Notes under the pieces: generated by a model | What the model was told of the DNA's origin: nothing | Database searches by the model: none | Seen by the model: only the letters and a program-made list of their open reading frames with translations | Translations under genes and position numbers: made by a program | Assembly: GCF_963678635.1 (NCBI RefSeq) | Contig: NC_087063.1 | Location: 25,650,764-25,714,763 of the forward strand | DNA: 64,000 nucleotides | Origin: Symsagittifera roscoffensis | Taxonomy: Eukaryota; Xenacoelomorpha; Acoela; Convolutidae | Direction of reading: 5' to 3' | Part shown: positions 36,230 to 49,000 of the stretch, one piece after another | Layout: the number at the start of each line of letters is the position of its first letter | How positions within the stretch are numbered: the first letter of the stretch is position 1

Positions 36230-37180
36230 ACAGAGCTGAAATTGTGACACATACTTGATAAAACTATTTAAAAGGAGCTAGAAGGTGTAAGGTTGAGAAT
36301 TCTTGAACGTGTAAAATAGCCAGAATATCATAACTTATTTCAAAAGCTTTCTTGTTGTGGAAGAATCCTCGCAACCAGCACAAGGAATATGAGTTTACGG
36401 GCGCAAAGTGGATCTTTGGTAAGCTCATAAGCAGGAATTACTATGAAATCCGCGGAAAAATGACAGACAGAAGAACCGAAACAATTACTTGGTCCAGCGG
36501 AAAAAAGGATATTGTTTGACGACACAAGCACCAAGAATTCTTGGGCTCTTATACCAGAAAATTGGACAAAACTTAGACCATGTAACTGCTTTTGAGTTTC
36601 TTAAGCATGGGTTAACAGTCATTATCCCTAAAAATTGCTGCAGCAGTTTCGTTGGCTTCTTTAATCATCAGCGCAAATTTACTCGTTAATTTTAGCCATT
36701 TTGACGCCGGACCAATTAACTTTGACTCCTTTTGTATGTCGTTTTTCGCGGCTTGTAGAGTAAGTCAAGATCATCATCTTTTCAAAGAACCAATTTGAGT
36801 CCATAAACTCAGAAAAGTTGTGTTGTTTTCCAGGATAATGCCACAGCAAGAACACCACTAAATCTAGTTATAACGTACTGGCTATCTTACGCCTTCGCAA
36901 CTGGCTATCTTACGCCTTCAATAAGTTTCTTCCACTTAATTTTATCTAGCCCGTGTCAAAGTTTCAGCTCTATCTCTTTAATAGTTGCTGACCAATCCCA
37001 AGAAAAAATCGTTCAAGTGCTTTTTGAAACCAAAAAGTTACAACTTGTTTTGCCCGTGAGTGAAGTATTTTTGAACAATTGAGCTTTAACCCACTTGAAA
37101 TTAACGTACTCTTGGAGTGTGACATGCCAATGCGCATGTCAGTCGCATAAATATAAATTCTCATATAAATTAAAAACGTT
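36230..37180. other. non-coding spacer
   Basis: No gene is supported. An open stretch at about 36342-36518 (FLLWKNPRNQHKEYEFTG and following) matches no family I know and has no splice or start context. Confidence 0.35.
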
Positions 37181-37880
37181 AGCTTATACTTGTATAGATC
37201 GCGATAGTTTTTGCTTTTTTCAGGAGCTTTAAAATTTGCTCAGGCTCAGGTCTTAAGGCTTGTTCAGGTTTGATTTTTGGTTTTTTTTTTCATTTCGTTC
37301 GTGAAAAGGACGACAAACTCCACTATCGAGCAGCAAAAGTGTAAAGTCACGAAAAACGGGATCGACTTCTAGTTTCGAAATTAGAATGTTATTTTCAGGT
37401 TTCCCAGCGAAATAAAAATTTTGCTTATGGATCCAGTTTTCTCAACTTCCGTTAAATTTTATGAAAAAGTGTCAATCATAATTTGTTCTAGAAATTCAAA
37501 AATTTTTAAGGGCCTCTAATTTTCTTAGAAATTCGCAAGTTAGTTATTTTTCTGCTCAGTATTTTTTCTGTTTACCTGCATTCATTGACTATTTTCCAAA
37601 TTTTTGTTGGCTTTAATTTTTATCAAGTTGATTTCAACTTCATCTGGTAAAAAGAAGTTAAATTATGCTCTCCAATTAAGAAAGCAGAAAAGGCACAAAT
37701 TAGCGTAAATGACTTATATGTTCGAGAGTGGATTCTAATTTTAGATTTCCCCGCGAAAAATTTATATCTTTTGATCCAGTTTTCTCCTTTAGGTTATCTT
37801 TATTCAAAAAAGTGTTGATCATAAGATTTTGAGAGCATCAATGTGATATACTTTTTTCTCTGAGTTTCGAAACTTTTAAA
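37180..37880. repeat. family F units
   Basis: Two consecutive units (37325-37620 and 37690-37880) share CGAGCAGCAAAAGTG, TCCCAGCGAAATAAAAATTT and GATCCAGTTTTCTC with the copies at 24.5 and 28.0 kb. Confidence 0.5.
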
Positions 37881-38130
37881 ATCAACTCCGCTGAACTAAC
37901 ACTTTAGAATAAACTCCGCTTCAGACAAATTTCGACTTTTTAACTAGCCATTTTTGACGGAATTTTTTATATCATTCGAAAGGTATTGTTGTGTTGAGCC
38001 TAAATTTGAAAAGGTATTTCACCAGTGATCCTTTTTCGCAAAGTTATGGAAGCTTAAAGATTGGGGGCTTTCATTTTTTGTATCACAATTAATTTTTTCA
38101 TGTTTTTTACTGCTCCATAGAACTCAAAAG

Positions 38131-38180
38131 TCAGTCGGAACAATCAGGGCTTCGCCCTGAAAAGAGCAGTCTTGTTTTAT
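38131..38180 (+). repeat. family D end with UUCG-type hairpin
   Basis: CAGTCGGAACAATCAGGGCT then TCGCCCTGA: the hairpin CAGGGC-TTCG-CCCTG. It is followed by GAGCAGTCTTGTTTTATG. Related ends are at 8290 and 48021. Confidence 0.6.
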
Positions 38181-38844
38181 GTTTCTTCACATTTGCGCCA
38201 TTCTTTAATTAGAAGTGAATCTTTACAACACGAGAGAAATCAAAGGGATGCAAAGTTTGATCAGATCAAAGTAGAAGCTCCTCGTGTGAAGTTGACGCTA
38301 TCAAAGTTCAAAGTTGAAAGTGTCCCTACAATTATATTCAAACTATCTGAAGTTGAGCTGGGCTAAAACGGGCCTGAACAAAATATCCACAAGATATACA
38401 AATGCGCCTGAACCTCACTTGAGATAAAAGGTGGTCTCGAATACTTTTCGAGTATGTTTCGGAATTCGGCGCAAGAAATTTAATAACTAATTTTACCACC
38501 ACGAGCTGATTGAGTCGTCAAATGCTTGGAAGTATAATTTTACGGGCAAACTATTATGTGTGATTGAACGAGGGGAAAACATTTCATTAGGTCTTCTATT
38601 TTTGATGGCCTTTTTTAATAAGGAAAAGAATTAAAAGTCGCTGGCGCTCAAATTCATAATTTCGCGGTATGACTTCGATTTTACAAGCTTTTTTGAATTC
38701 ATCTGCCGAATGAAAGGTAAATTACAAGCTCCAATAGCAAAAGTGATGATATCATAAAACTTTATTTTGTCTTTTAGTTTAAAATAGTGCATAGGCTTCT
38801 CAGTGGAACTAACAAGTGGTACCTAACGATCCACGTTTAGTTCC

Positions 38845-39575
38845 GATCATTGAAAAAGGGGCGGAACTTTGTATTCGGGCGTGTTTTTTTTTGTTAACGC
38901 TAAAAACAAAAACACCCCCAAATACAAAGTTCCGCTCCTTTTTCAATGGTTTACGCTTTTTTGTTTCAAGTATCAAAAACAATAATGAGAATGGGTTCAG
39001 TGCTATCATATTAAAGCCCTGTAAGTCGTGATTGTACGAGCTTAAATTTTTTTCATAAAATTGTCCCGGTGACGATAAAAACCGGATTGAAGTTATTGAG
39101 TTTTAGTCTATTTTCGAGCGAGTACAGCTTTCGAGTAGGCTTATTATAGAAGGATAAGCCATGAAGTTTTTATAGGCCTGAAAACTTAGTTTCACTCCAG
39201 TAAAATTAATTTTCGAAGCTTTCTTCACCGCCATCTTCGCCATAAAACTTCATTGAAAACTGCAAAAAAAATGTTTTTTTTTTGTCATTTTCTGAAGAAA
39301 ACTGCCGTCCAATATTCCTATTGAACTATTACTATCGAATTTGCTCAAGCTTTGGGATTTGGTTTTACGACACTACATTGCAAAAAATTTTAAGATGTTT
39401 TTCAGTCATTTTTTGACTAAAACTCTGTTGTCCATCTTGCCAATTTTGCGAAGAGTGTCGAATATGCACAGCGCAAAAAAAACATTCACTTGAATTTTTT
39501 TAAGTTTAATAAGAATATGGTCGGAACACGCTGTGCTACTTGCACATCAACTGGTTATTCTTGTCTCAAATTGGG
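38845..39575 (-). repeat. family C element, reverse orientation, with palindromic end
   Basis: Reading on the minus strand it begins near 39575 with the reversed hairpin (GTGCTACTTGCAC) and ends near 38845 with GAACTTTGTATTCGGG. At that end 38847-38951 is a palindrome: CATTGAAAAAGGGGCGGAAC and its inverse GTTCCGCTCCTTTTTCAATG surround a short centre. Confidence 0.6.
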
Positions 39576-40299
39576 TTTGATTTATCGAAAAAGTCAATCT
39601 TAGAAGTAGATCTCTTAATGGTTAAGATGTGAATCATTTTTTTTTTCAATATGCCAAAATTCTTTCACAGTTTTTCTAAATGCGAAGGTTTAGGAACATT
39701 TCCCTGTCACTAAAACTTTGAGTTGAACTGTACGATCACCAAAAAGTACGATGATATTATCCTCAAAAATGATCTAATCGATATACCATATTTTCTCTCC
39801 CCTAAGTTGATTTGGAGGGGGGAGGGGTGTTGTACGATTGATGATTGATCCCAACTTTGTGGAGTAGACAAAAGTTATTTGTTAAAGCTCTTCAAAACTT
39901 AAGCTTCTATCAATTGGACAACAACTGACACAATCTTAGTTTGCTAAAGTATTTAACAATAGTATGGGTACGAACTCATGAACACATTATTAGAATATCA
40001 TCTGCACATCTGGTGATGGTTTGAATTGTAGTTAGTAACAAACTTAAATCCATTACTATCGTTTTACTAAATTTATTTTTACCAAAATAAATTATTCAGT
40101 GAATTTTCTTCGTTTTTACGAAACGTGTTTTATAGCCTTTAACAGATTTATGCGATCTGACATGCAAATTGTCAATAGATATAAAACACATGACTCCGAC
40201 AAAAAGGCAAACTAAACTTCAGAGAACTATTCATAAACAGTTTCAGCTTGCAGGTGAGAACTTTTTCAAAAATTTAAGACGTTGCCTGATAAATTTGTT
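39576..40299. other. non-coding spacer
   Basis: AT-rich, with a G-rich patch (GGAGGGGGGAGGGGTG) at 39816-39831. No exon or recognised repeat. Confidence 0.35.
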
Positions 40300-40993
40300 T
40301 AAAGCTACATTTAAATTAACCGGAACAAAAGAACAGAGTTTGAAGTTTTTCTCAAATTGGGTTAGACAAAAAGCGAAGAGAACGAAAGTTGCATAGAACT
40401 GCACCAAAAATAACATGGTGCAAATGTTCGCCCGATATCCTTAACCAAAATTTTAATAAAAATTGTCATTTTGGTCTTTTTTACTCACCAAGAATTACGT
40501 TGAAACTAAAAGTTAATTGATAATAAAACTATATCAAAAGAAAACTTTTACATAGCTGTAAAACGTTTTAGCAGGGTAAATCTTCAGAAATCTCTGAGAA
40601 TATATTTTTGGTTGATAGCTAAAAAAGATCTTTTGTACTACATAAAAACAAAATCTTTGGTTAAAAACAAGGTTAAATTGATTTACACAACGTTTTGAAA
40701 GTTTTTTTTCTAAAGTTTTGTTAGGCTATATAACTGGCTTCTTTTGATATTACTTTCTCATTCATTAACTTGGTAGTTTTAGCGCAATTCTTGATTTAGT
40801 ACAAAACGCTAAACTCCCATTTTGCTAGTGAAATTTAGGTTGAGTTTTTCGGGGTAAAGTTGCTCCATTGTAATTCCAGCGAAGTTCTAAGAGTTTTTTT
40901 TCTTTCATTTTTTTTTCTAATCCGAACTCAATTTGAGATAAACTCGTTTGAAACTTGAACTTCGGTCGTTTCGGTTAATATAAATCAGCAATC
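40300..40993. mobile_element. family G palindromic element, diverged copy
   Basis: Left end CTACATTTAAATTAACCGGA, right end the approximate inverse TCGGTTAATATAAATCAGC. Inner text (TTCTCAAATTGGGTTAGACA; GTCATTTTGGTC) matches family G copies at 41540 and 52537. The two halves are inverted copies, so the element can fold back over most of its length. Confidence 0.65.
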
Positions 40994-41149
40994 TAAAACC
41001 AACTTTTTGAGTAAATCGAAACGTCAGTTTCAACCTGGAACAGCTTGAAGTTTTCGAGGCGACCTGGAGAATATAGTTTTGTCTGAAAAACTAGCTTTTG
41101 AGCGCAAAAACCGTTAAAATTAGTTGCTTTTTATAATTAAGTCTATCTG

Positions 41150-41537
41150 TTCGATTTTCTTGCAACTTTCTATATTATACGTTGCAAAATATTGAGCAAA
41201 CTCAAATAACTAAAAAAGTTAATTTGTCAGTTTTGAGCATTGTTTTTGCATGCAATTTTTTTAAATTAAAGGTGACCTTGACACAAACTTTTTGTCCTTA
41301 AAATTTGCTTTCATAGTTAATGCTAAATTGTTGGCAATATAAATGACCTTGAGCAATCAATAGCATTTTAGGTTCATTTCTTTTTTGAATTCAGTTTATA
41401 CGTGTGGAAATTCGTAAAAACGGAAATCCGATTTCAAAATGAGCAATTTTAGGTTAAGTAACTGCGGTCAAGTTCATTGACCGGAAAAATTTTATCAACA
41501 ATTTGGCATTAACTGGACATGCAAAAATTGTTTTAAA
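41150..41537. repeat. family H foldback element, partial
   Basis: GTTAATGCTAAATTGTTGGC (41318-41337) is inverted at 41492-41515 (ACAATTTGGCATTAAC). The flanking text also occurs, in the same orientation, in the family H copy at 42283. It abuts the family G element directly. Confidence 0.5.
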
Positions 41538-41539
41538 TA

Positions 41540-42271
41540 TAGTGCTGATTTAAATTAGCCGTACAAAACGAACAAAACTTGAATTTTCAAACGCTTTTTT
41601 CTCAAATTGGGTAGCCATTAGAAAAAAAGTAAAGAAAACAAAATGCTTAGAATTTCATCAGAAATAGTATGGTGCAGTTTTTTTTCTAAAATTATCAACC
41701 TAAGTTTTACCCCAAAAATGGGTCATTTTGGCTTTTTACAATTAATCAAAAATTACTCTGAATCTACTTTGTTAATTGATGACAAATATATATCACAAGA
41801 AGCTTCTTACACAGCCCAAAAGTGTTCTAGGAGGGTTAATCTCCAAAAACTTGAGTAAATGGTTTGAAAGTTGTTTTTAAGCAAAGATTTTGGGTTTTAT
41901 ATAGTAAAAATTACGTTTTTTGACTATCAAGCACAAATATTTTCTCTTATACAGGTTTTTGAAGATATAACCTTTCTAGAATTTTTTTGGGCTGTGTACG
42001 AGGCTTCTTGTGTTCTATATTACTTTTCAATTAACAGCATAAGTATCTTCAGCATAATTCTTGATTAATTGAAAAAAGCCAAAATGACCCATTTTTGGGT
42101 AAAATTTTGGTCGAGAATTTCGGAGAAAAAATTGCAACATATTAATTCTGATGAAAATCTAAGCAACTTTTGTTTTCTTTACTTTTTGTCTAATCGTAAC
42201 CCAATTCGAGAAAAACAAGTTTGAAATTTCAAGTTTTGATCATTTTGTCCAGATAATTTAAATTAGCACTG
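41540..42271. mobile_element. family G palindromic element, 732 bp
   Basis: The ends read TAGTGCTGATTTAAATTA and the inverse of CAGTGCTAATTTAAATTA, with TA on both sides (41538-41539, 42272-42273). The two halves are inverted copies over about 360 bp each. Examples are CCAAAAATGGGTCATTTTGG with its inverse at about 42080-42100, and CAGCCCAAAAGTGTTCTAGG with its inverse near 41975-41998. No transposase frame exists, so it is a non-autonomous foldback element. Confidence 0.85.
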
Positions 42272-42282
42272 TATAGAGTTGC

Positions 42283-42865
42283 AAAACGTTGGAACAGCAG
42301 AAAGAAAAAATAAAAAAGAGCAGTCTGTCAATGTTGAGCAATTTTGCATGCAAATTTGAGATTTTAGGTGACATTGAGACACTTTTGTCAGAAAAATTAT
42401 CTTTAGCATACGAAAACTTTGAAAACTTTAATTTGCTTGTTTTCATCATTTCCCTGTCTTCAAACTTCTTGCTACTAATTATATAATTAATGCCAAATTG
42501 TTGGCAATATCGCTAACCGTGTGCAATTTAATCGGTGAAAAACTACAGCTTTTAGGTTAATTGGGTTTTTGGGACACGGTTTTTTCTCGTAGAAATCAGT
42601 GAAACACAAAAATCCGACGTCAAAATGAGCATTTTTAGGTTATTTAATTTCATTGATATTTGTTGACCGAAAAAATATCGCCAACAATTTGACATTAACA
42701 ATATATCAAAAAATTTTTGAATGGAAAAGCTAATTTCTAATTTATCAGACGGAAAATATGACTCAAAGCCACCTTAAAGCTCAAGTTTGAATGCGAAAAT
42801 TGCTCAAAATTGACAGATTGCTTTTGAAAAATTTTACCTGTCTGTTCCAACTTTTTGCTACTAAT
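42283..42865. repeat. family H foldback element
   Basis: GTTGGAACAG at 42289 is inverted as CTGTTCCAAC near 42842. TGTCAATGTTGAGCAATTTT at 42327 is inverted as AAAATTGCTCAAAATTGACA near 42797-42816. It is a second family of near-palindromes lying next to family G. Confidence 0.6.
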
Positions 42866-42977
42866 TATAGATCATTTAATTAAGTTTGTCCGTTCCAATT
42901 TCTTACAATCTTTTAATTTGCTCTTTGCAATTTGATTCAACCTTTTGCACCTCTTTGTAATATTCCACTGAGATAGC

Positions 42978-43016
42978 GTTACTAATTTTAAAGTTTAGAA
43001 AGATTCTTTCAACAAA
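42978..43016 (+). promoter_or_regulatory. branch-point-like TACTAAT and acceptor before the transporter start
   Basis: TTACTAATTTTAAAGTTTAG ends at 42998 and the ATG follows 18 nt later. TACTAAT is close to a consensus branch point. This suggests a 5'UTR splice or a trans-splice acceptor. Confidence 0.5.
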
Positions 43017-46000
43017 ATGTCGAAAAATATCAAGTTGGGCGACCTGGCGATGATAGAGGTCAAAGGTGAACACAAGGAAGAGTTCAGTGTAGAAGAAGCT
43101 ATAGATGACGAAGAATTAGAATGTGACTTATACGATAATGTGAACTTGCGAAAACCGTGGAAATTGGGTTTGTTTTACGACAAGGTAGGCCAGGCATTTA
43201 CACATAAGATAGTGTTCGCCAGAGTTGCGCTTTACCCTTTCTTTGGAGTTTATTTGAACATTCCTGGCCATATGTACGCGGCCTTGACCTCAATTTTCCC
43301 GATGTTCTGGAGTCTGAAGTTTTTCTGGGGATTTCTAAGCGATTCGAAGCCCATCTTTGGAAGAGGAAGGATATACTACATGGCTTTAGGTATGTTACCA
43401 ATCACGCACTAATTTTCATTAAGTGAGCCCAAGCACTGAAAACTTGGCTTCAACGAAGCTATGACAAGATAGCCAATTGCTGTGCAAGTAGCACAGATTG
43501 TTCCGACCACAGTTACTCGAACAAAACCGAACAGTAAAAACGAACAAAACCAAACCAAAATTTTTTACAAGTGAAACAAGAATAGCCGGTTGCTGCGCAA
43601 GTAGCACAGAAAGTTCCGATCAGATTCTTGAAACGAATTACAAAAATTAATGTCGTTTTTACGTAATTATGTTGGACACTCTTGGTAAAATTGGCAAGAT
43701 AGACAACAGTTTAAATCGAAAATTGACTTAAAAAAAAACGTATAAACAAAAAATAATTTCAATAGTTTTAATTTTTTCTGCAGATTTATTTGCTCGAAAT
43801 TAGACAAAAAAATTTTGAAATTTCATATAGTTTTTTCTCAAATGAAAAAAATGTTTTTTGAAATTTTGAATGCCGTTCGAATCACAACAAAGAGGCTTCA
43901 ATGATAAACCACTCAACCCTGTCCGATGATAATTTATGGTAACTGATTTTAAATCGAACTCAAAAAAAGTTTTTTAAAAAATAAAACACCCGAATACAAA
44001 GTTACTCCCCATTTTTCAATGGTCGAAACAATGACTAAAACGCCTGTCTTAAAATCGTAAAACGTATTATCACATTTCGCCAACTCTGATGTTTGAAGTT
44101 CTACCAAATAACAGAAAACAGTGATCACCGGTTTAAATTTTTAGTTCTTTGATTTTTTAAAGCAAAAATTGATTAAAAATGAACGTTTCGAAACCTGATG
44201 AAATGTTGCTAAGCAGCTTCTTTCTTCAAAACAAAAATTTTTTGTGACTTTAAGTTTCATGATGCCTTAAAACACACCAGAAAAATTTCAAAATTGAAAA
44301 ACAAAATGAGTTTCTGGATTTCCTTTAGCTTTTTATTTTTTTATTTAGTTAGTTTTTTTTGGAAAAAAAGTTCGGTGTTAAATTGGAGGCCATTCTAAGT
44401 GAAGAATGGCTCAAAAACAAAAGGTTGAAGATCGAAGTGATATGCTGATACGTGAAGCAATTGGGCTGATACGCTTTCACGCTTGCCATTCACTAGACGA
44501 ACTAACGACAGTTCCTGGTTGCTATCGGCGCGACTACTGCAAGCATACTGGGAAAAACATTTTACAATTACAACTATCGTTCCGATAGTGGTTAGGTTAT
44601 TAATTTGTCTGCTCTTGGAACTTTTCAAATCTTGGAACATTCTGCTCAATGCTTTTGTTGTTGTTTCTTTCGTTTGTTGCTTATGCTTCTGTTTTTGGAC
44701 TGGTGCGGAATCCAGTTACAATTCTAAAAAAAATACTAAATAATAAGTTTGTTTCAAATAGTGCAATAATCCAACAATTTAGAGAAGTTATCATTGATAG
44801 AGCACCAAATTGAGCAAGCACACAAGGCAATTCAACCTGTTGAAGCGCCGCTGAGAACTTTCTATTAAGTATTGTCTTATATGGACCTGATTGTTAAATT
44901 TCAGTAACATTTCTACAGAAAAATATATAATAGGTTTAAAGAAACAAATCAAAACCTTAGTTCCTTTATCTTGCAACTAATTGATATATTTTTACAGTAA
45001 TATTTACATGCAAAGAAAAGTAGCAAAAAAAAACAATTTTCAGACTTGAAAATTAACTTTACAAAATTTACTTTAATTCAATTAATACGAAGTTTTTTTT
45101 GGGTGTTCGCTTTATACTTCAGATAATAAAAAACAAATCAAAATTTTTTTAACCAAAACAATTTGTTTAAATAGTTGCAATCATTTAAATAAGTATCTCT
45201 GATTTTATGCATAAGGTTGTTTATAGACTGTTAAGGCTCGATTAAAGTATACATTCACTGTGCTGTGGTTTTTTGAGAATATCATTGAAATAAATAAGAA
45301 AAAAGCAGAGGACCCAAAACAGAACCTTGCGGTACCCCATATTGAAGCTTCTTTGTTGTTGAACAATTGTTCAAATGAAAGACATACTAGTTTCTATTGC
45401 TGAGGTAGGATTTCAGTAGAATAAGAGGAACGCCTCTCAGGTGACACTTATGAATAAGGGTATTATGATCAACAGTATCGAAAGCTTTAGATAGATTTAA
45501 GAGTGTGCAGTGTGTCAATTTACCAATAATTTTGCTTTAAATAAGAACCTTTTAAGTTTCCTGAATAGCATCAATTGCAGAACGTTTGTTGCGAAATCCG
45601 AACTGTTTATTGCTTACACGTCAAATTTATTGAAAAAGTAAAATAATCGTTTCGATAATAGTTTTTCAAAAAATTTTCCTAAAACAGGAACTAAAGAAAT
45701 AGGTCTATAATTGCTTGGAAGTGATTTCTTGTCTCCTTCTTAGAAAATAGGAAATATTTTTGTTGTTTTAAGACAAGTGGTATAAACTGCTGCGCTAAAT
45801 ATCTGCTTAAAAATAATAGTCTAATGAGCATTTTTTGATCAGGTAATTTGACAGACCCATGTCATTTTCAGTCCATGTTGGACAGTGGCTTTATTGTGTC
45901 ATAAGCTTCCTGTTCATCAATTTTTGACAGGAAAAAAGAGTTTGTGTTTGCAATAGTTTTGGAAAAATAACTGTTTTTAAAATCCAGATGACAACTCTGG

Positions 46001-49000
46001 ACCGATTATGACGAAATGGCCGTTCAATTTTTGTGCAGTTGTAGAATTTTCTTCGGTATTTGAACGTTTTATCTTATTACCACCTTTAACTTCTTTCACA
46101 TAATCAAAAGAGTTTTTATTGGGTTGTCTAGTGTTTTCAAAGAATAGGCCAATGTAAAAATTTTTTTCTCTGCTACCATTTTTTCGACTTTGATAGTTTG
46201 CTGTCTCAGTTTTTGCTCTGCCTCTAAAGTATCCTGATTTTGATACGCTTTTAGTAATTTGTGTTTTTCAGCACTCGGATTTTTGATAGAATTCGTTATC
46301 CAGCTTTATTTTGATTTTGTCTTTTTTTTACAACTGCCACATTGCATCCAGAGTATTGTGAACTTGCTGCTGCAGGAATTCAATTGTTTTTTTAACAGTA
46401 CCAATTGCGTTATCTTCAAACTCAATTTCGATTAGTTTTCTTTGGAAAATTTGCTTAGGCCAAATCTATAGTTTTTCGAGAAATCTGTGTAACACGCGTG
46501 CTGTCATTTGGCCCAGTTATCAGATTAAACTCAAGCAGTTCCATTTTTTCAAGGAGTTGCGTGCTATCTTGGGTCACAAGAGTTAAATCTATGTTGAAGT
46601 CTCCGCTTATTATATGTTTTCCTTTTTTGTCAGTTTTAATTCAATTATATGGGTTAAAAAAATTTCGATGAAATTTTCATTTTTTGCACTGGGCCATTTG
46701 TAAACTGCAGTTCAAAACAAGTTCTGTTTACTACAGATCGTCGAGACAGTGAAAATTTGGATTTTTTGAGGCTGTACATTTACAGATTTTTAAGACGTTT
46801 TCTTTCCTAGAAAGAATTGCTGCTCCTCCACCCCTACTTTTGGTTGTGTTACATGTAGCTATGTTCTTGAAATCATTTTGGCATGTCCCTAAGCCAAGGT
46901 TTTGTTAGAACAACAAAAAAAGGCTTCAAGTTTTGTTGTTGAAGCAGTACATCCAATTCATCATAATTTTCTCCAAGAGAACGTATTTTTTGTAGAAAAA
47001 GCTTTTCGGTTTAATTTGGTTTAAACCTCTGGCCAATTTTCCAGAATTGCCATTTGTTATGATTTTAAATTTTGTCGCAAGAAGATGTAATTATTTTTTG
47101 TGCAAAAAATGCGCATTATTGCCTCGTAATGTTACAATTAATCGCAAATAAATCAAAATAAAATAAAAGTCAGCAACCATCATTTAGATTTAATTTTTTT
47201 TTACAAACGTAACTTTATTCGGAGCCATGTGATACCTGCTCATAAAACGGTTGTTAAATGTTTTCTTGTATTTTAACGATACCCGCACTAAACCAGACAG
47301 ATTTTTTTTCAACCTATTTTTATCTTCTGGAATAAACTACAAACTGGATTGGAGTCAGAGTCACAATAATTTTTGAATTTTCGAAATATTTTTGAGTTTA
47401 GATCCAAACACTCGAGGTTACAAAACATTTTGTTTTCAGTCAATTTTAAACTTTTCGCCATGTTTCGATCAACTTGTCTCGCATTCAAACAAAAAAGCAT
47501 TTAACGAAGTGAATACGAAGCTTTAACAAATAACAGGTTTTACGCATGTCTTATACGGTAGGATTTTTTTTCTATTTCCATGAACATCGATTTTTAAAAA
47601 ATGAATTCTCAAAACCATCATGCTCTACGCGATTTAACATATCATTGTCTCTTGCGAAGAGCAAACGTATTTCGACTGGCTTTAGATTTTTTGCTAGCGA
47701 TTATTTTATTTCCTTCTATAGTTTTTTATTCGCTTATTCGGCTTAAATGGTTTCGGCTTTGTCTCCTTGTTATGTTCTTTCGGCTTAGTCGCTTATTTGC
47801 AATTTTGATGGGTAATAAGGTATATGTATGCTTTGTGTAGTGAGGTTTGCAAAAAGTTCAAGGCTTGCAAAACTTCAAGTTACGCACTTTTTAGCTTATT
47901 TTTTGTTCCGACTTTCGAAGAAAACAAAACATTTGTGCTCAAAATTTCACACTTTGATATTATTCAAAATTTATAGGTTTTCAATGTTTTTTCCCCCAAA
48001 ATCTATTGTATATGGATTAAGGGGCAGTTGGAACATTCAGGGCTTTGCCTTGATATACAAGCAGTCTTGTTAAGATTTAAAATTTATCTTTCATTTAAAC
48101 ATGCGTTTACTCAAGTCATTTCGGCATAGTTGCCGATCGGGTAATTGTCCTACTCATCTAACGCTGCCGATTGTGCTTCTTGACAGTTTTATAAAATAGA
48201 AAAACAATCTATCTATATATTAATCGAATGACGTGTTTTTTGTACTCATAAGGCGCAATGTTTAAGAAATATCACCGAGCCTAACGTTTAAGAAGGCTCA
48301 AATCAAAAAGTTTTGCAATCATTCAGAGCCACCATTGAATGATCTAAATTCTGGAATATTCCAGAATCTTTTTGAAAAAAGTCCAAAACTCTGTAAAAAC
48401 GATGAACTCGATTCAACTGCAAGGCTAAAAGGTACATGCCTTTTTGTTGCCCGAAATTTTTGTGTTTACGGATTTTTTTTCGCTTTGTATTTCAATTAAC
48501 GAATCTCTATCAGTTGAATCAACTAAAAACAACAACCACCATGCTTAGAAAAACTTAAAATCTTTGCGAGCTGTTGAAGTCTATGAATTGACTTGAAAAT
48601 TTTCAAAATGCCATAGCTTAAATAACTTCACGCGGACCAATTCGAAATATTACAAAGTTTCAGAGCTGGAGACACAGGCTTTGAAAAACTTAAATTTTTC
48701 GCGAGCTGAGTAGGTCAATGAAATACCTCGAAGCAATTTAAGTTTTCATAGCTTGAATAGCTAGCTTCGAAAAAACTTTTCGCGAAACGTTTTGCGGTCT
48801 ATAGAATAACTTGAAATATTTTGGAATTTCAGACCTGGAAAAGCTTGCTCAGAACAACTGAACTTTTTGCCAACTGATTCAGTCTACCAAATAACCTGAA
48901 ATATATCCAACAAACCTTCACAGCTTGTATAGTTTCCTTCGAAAAAACTATTCGCGAACCGATTTGTTCTCTTTGGAATAACTTGAATTATTTCAAAGTT

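Noticed and set aside
36342-36518. Possible exon reading FLLWKNPRNQHKEYEFTG
   Set aside because: Open for only about 60 codons, with no matching acceptor and donor, no neighbour exons and no family I recognise.
44395-44745. Overlapping ORFs on both strands inside the transporter intron
   Set aside because: The flanking exons join in phase and give continuous BT1-like sequence without them; none shows a known domain.
47546-48073. Overlapping ORFs of 66-81 codons
   Set aside because: They fall in family D repeat DNA and are hydrophobic T-rich translations without protein features.
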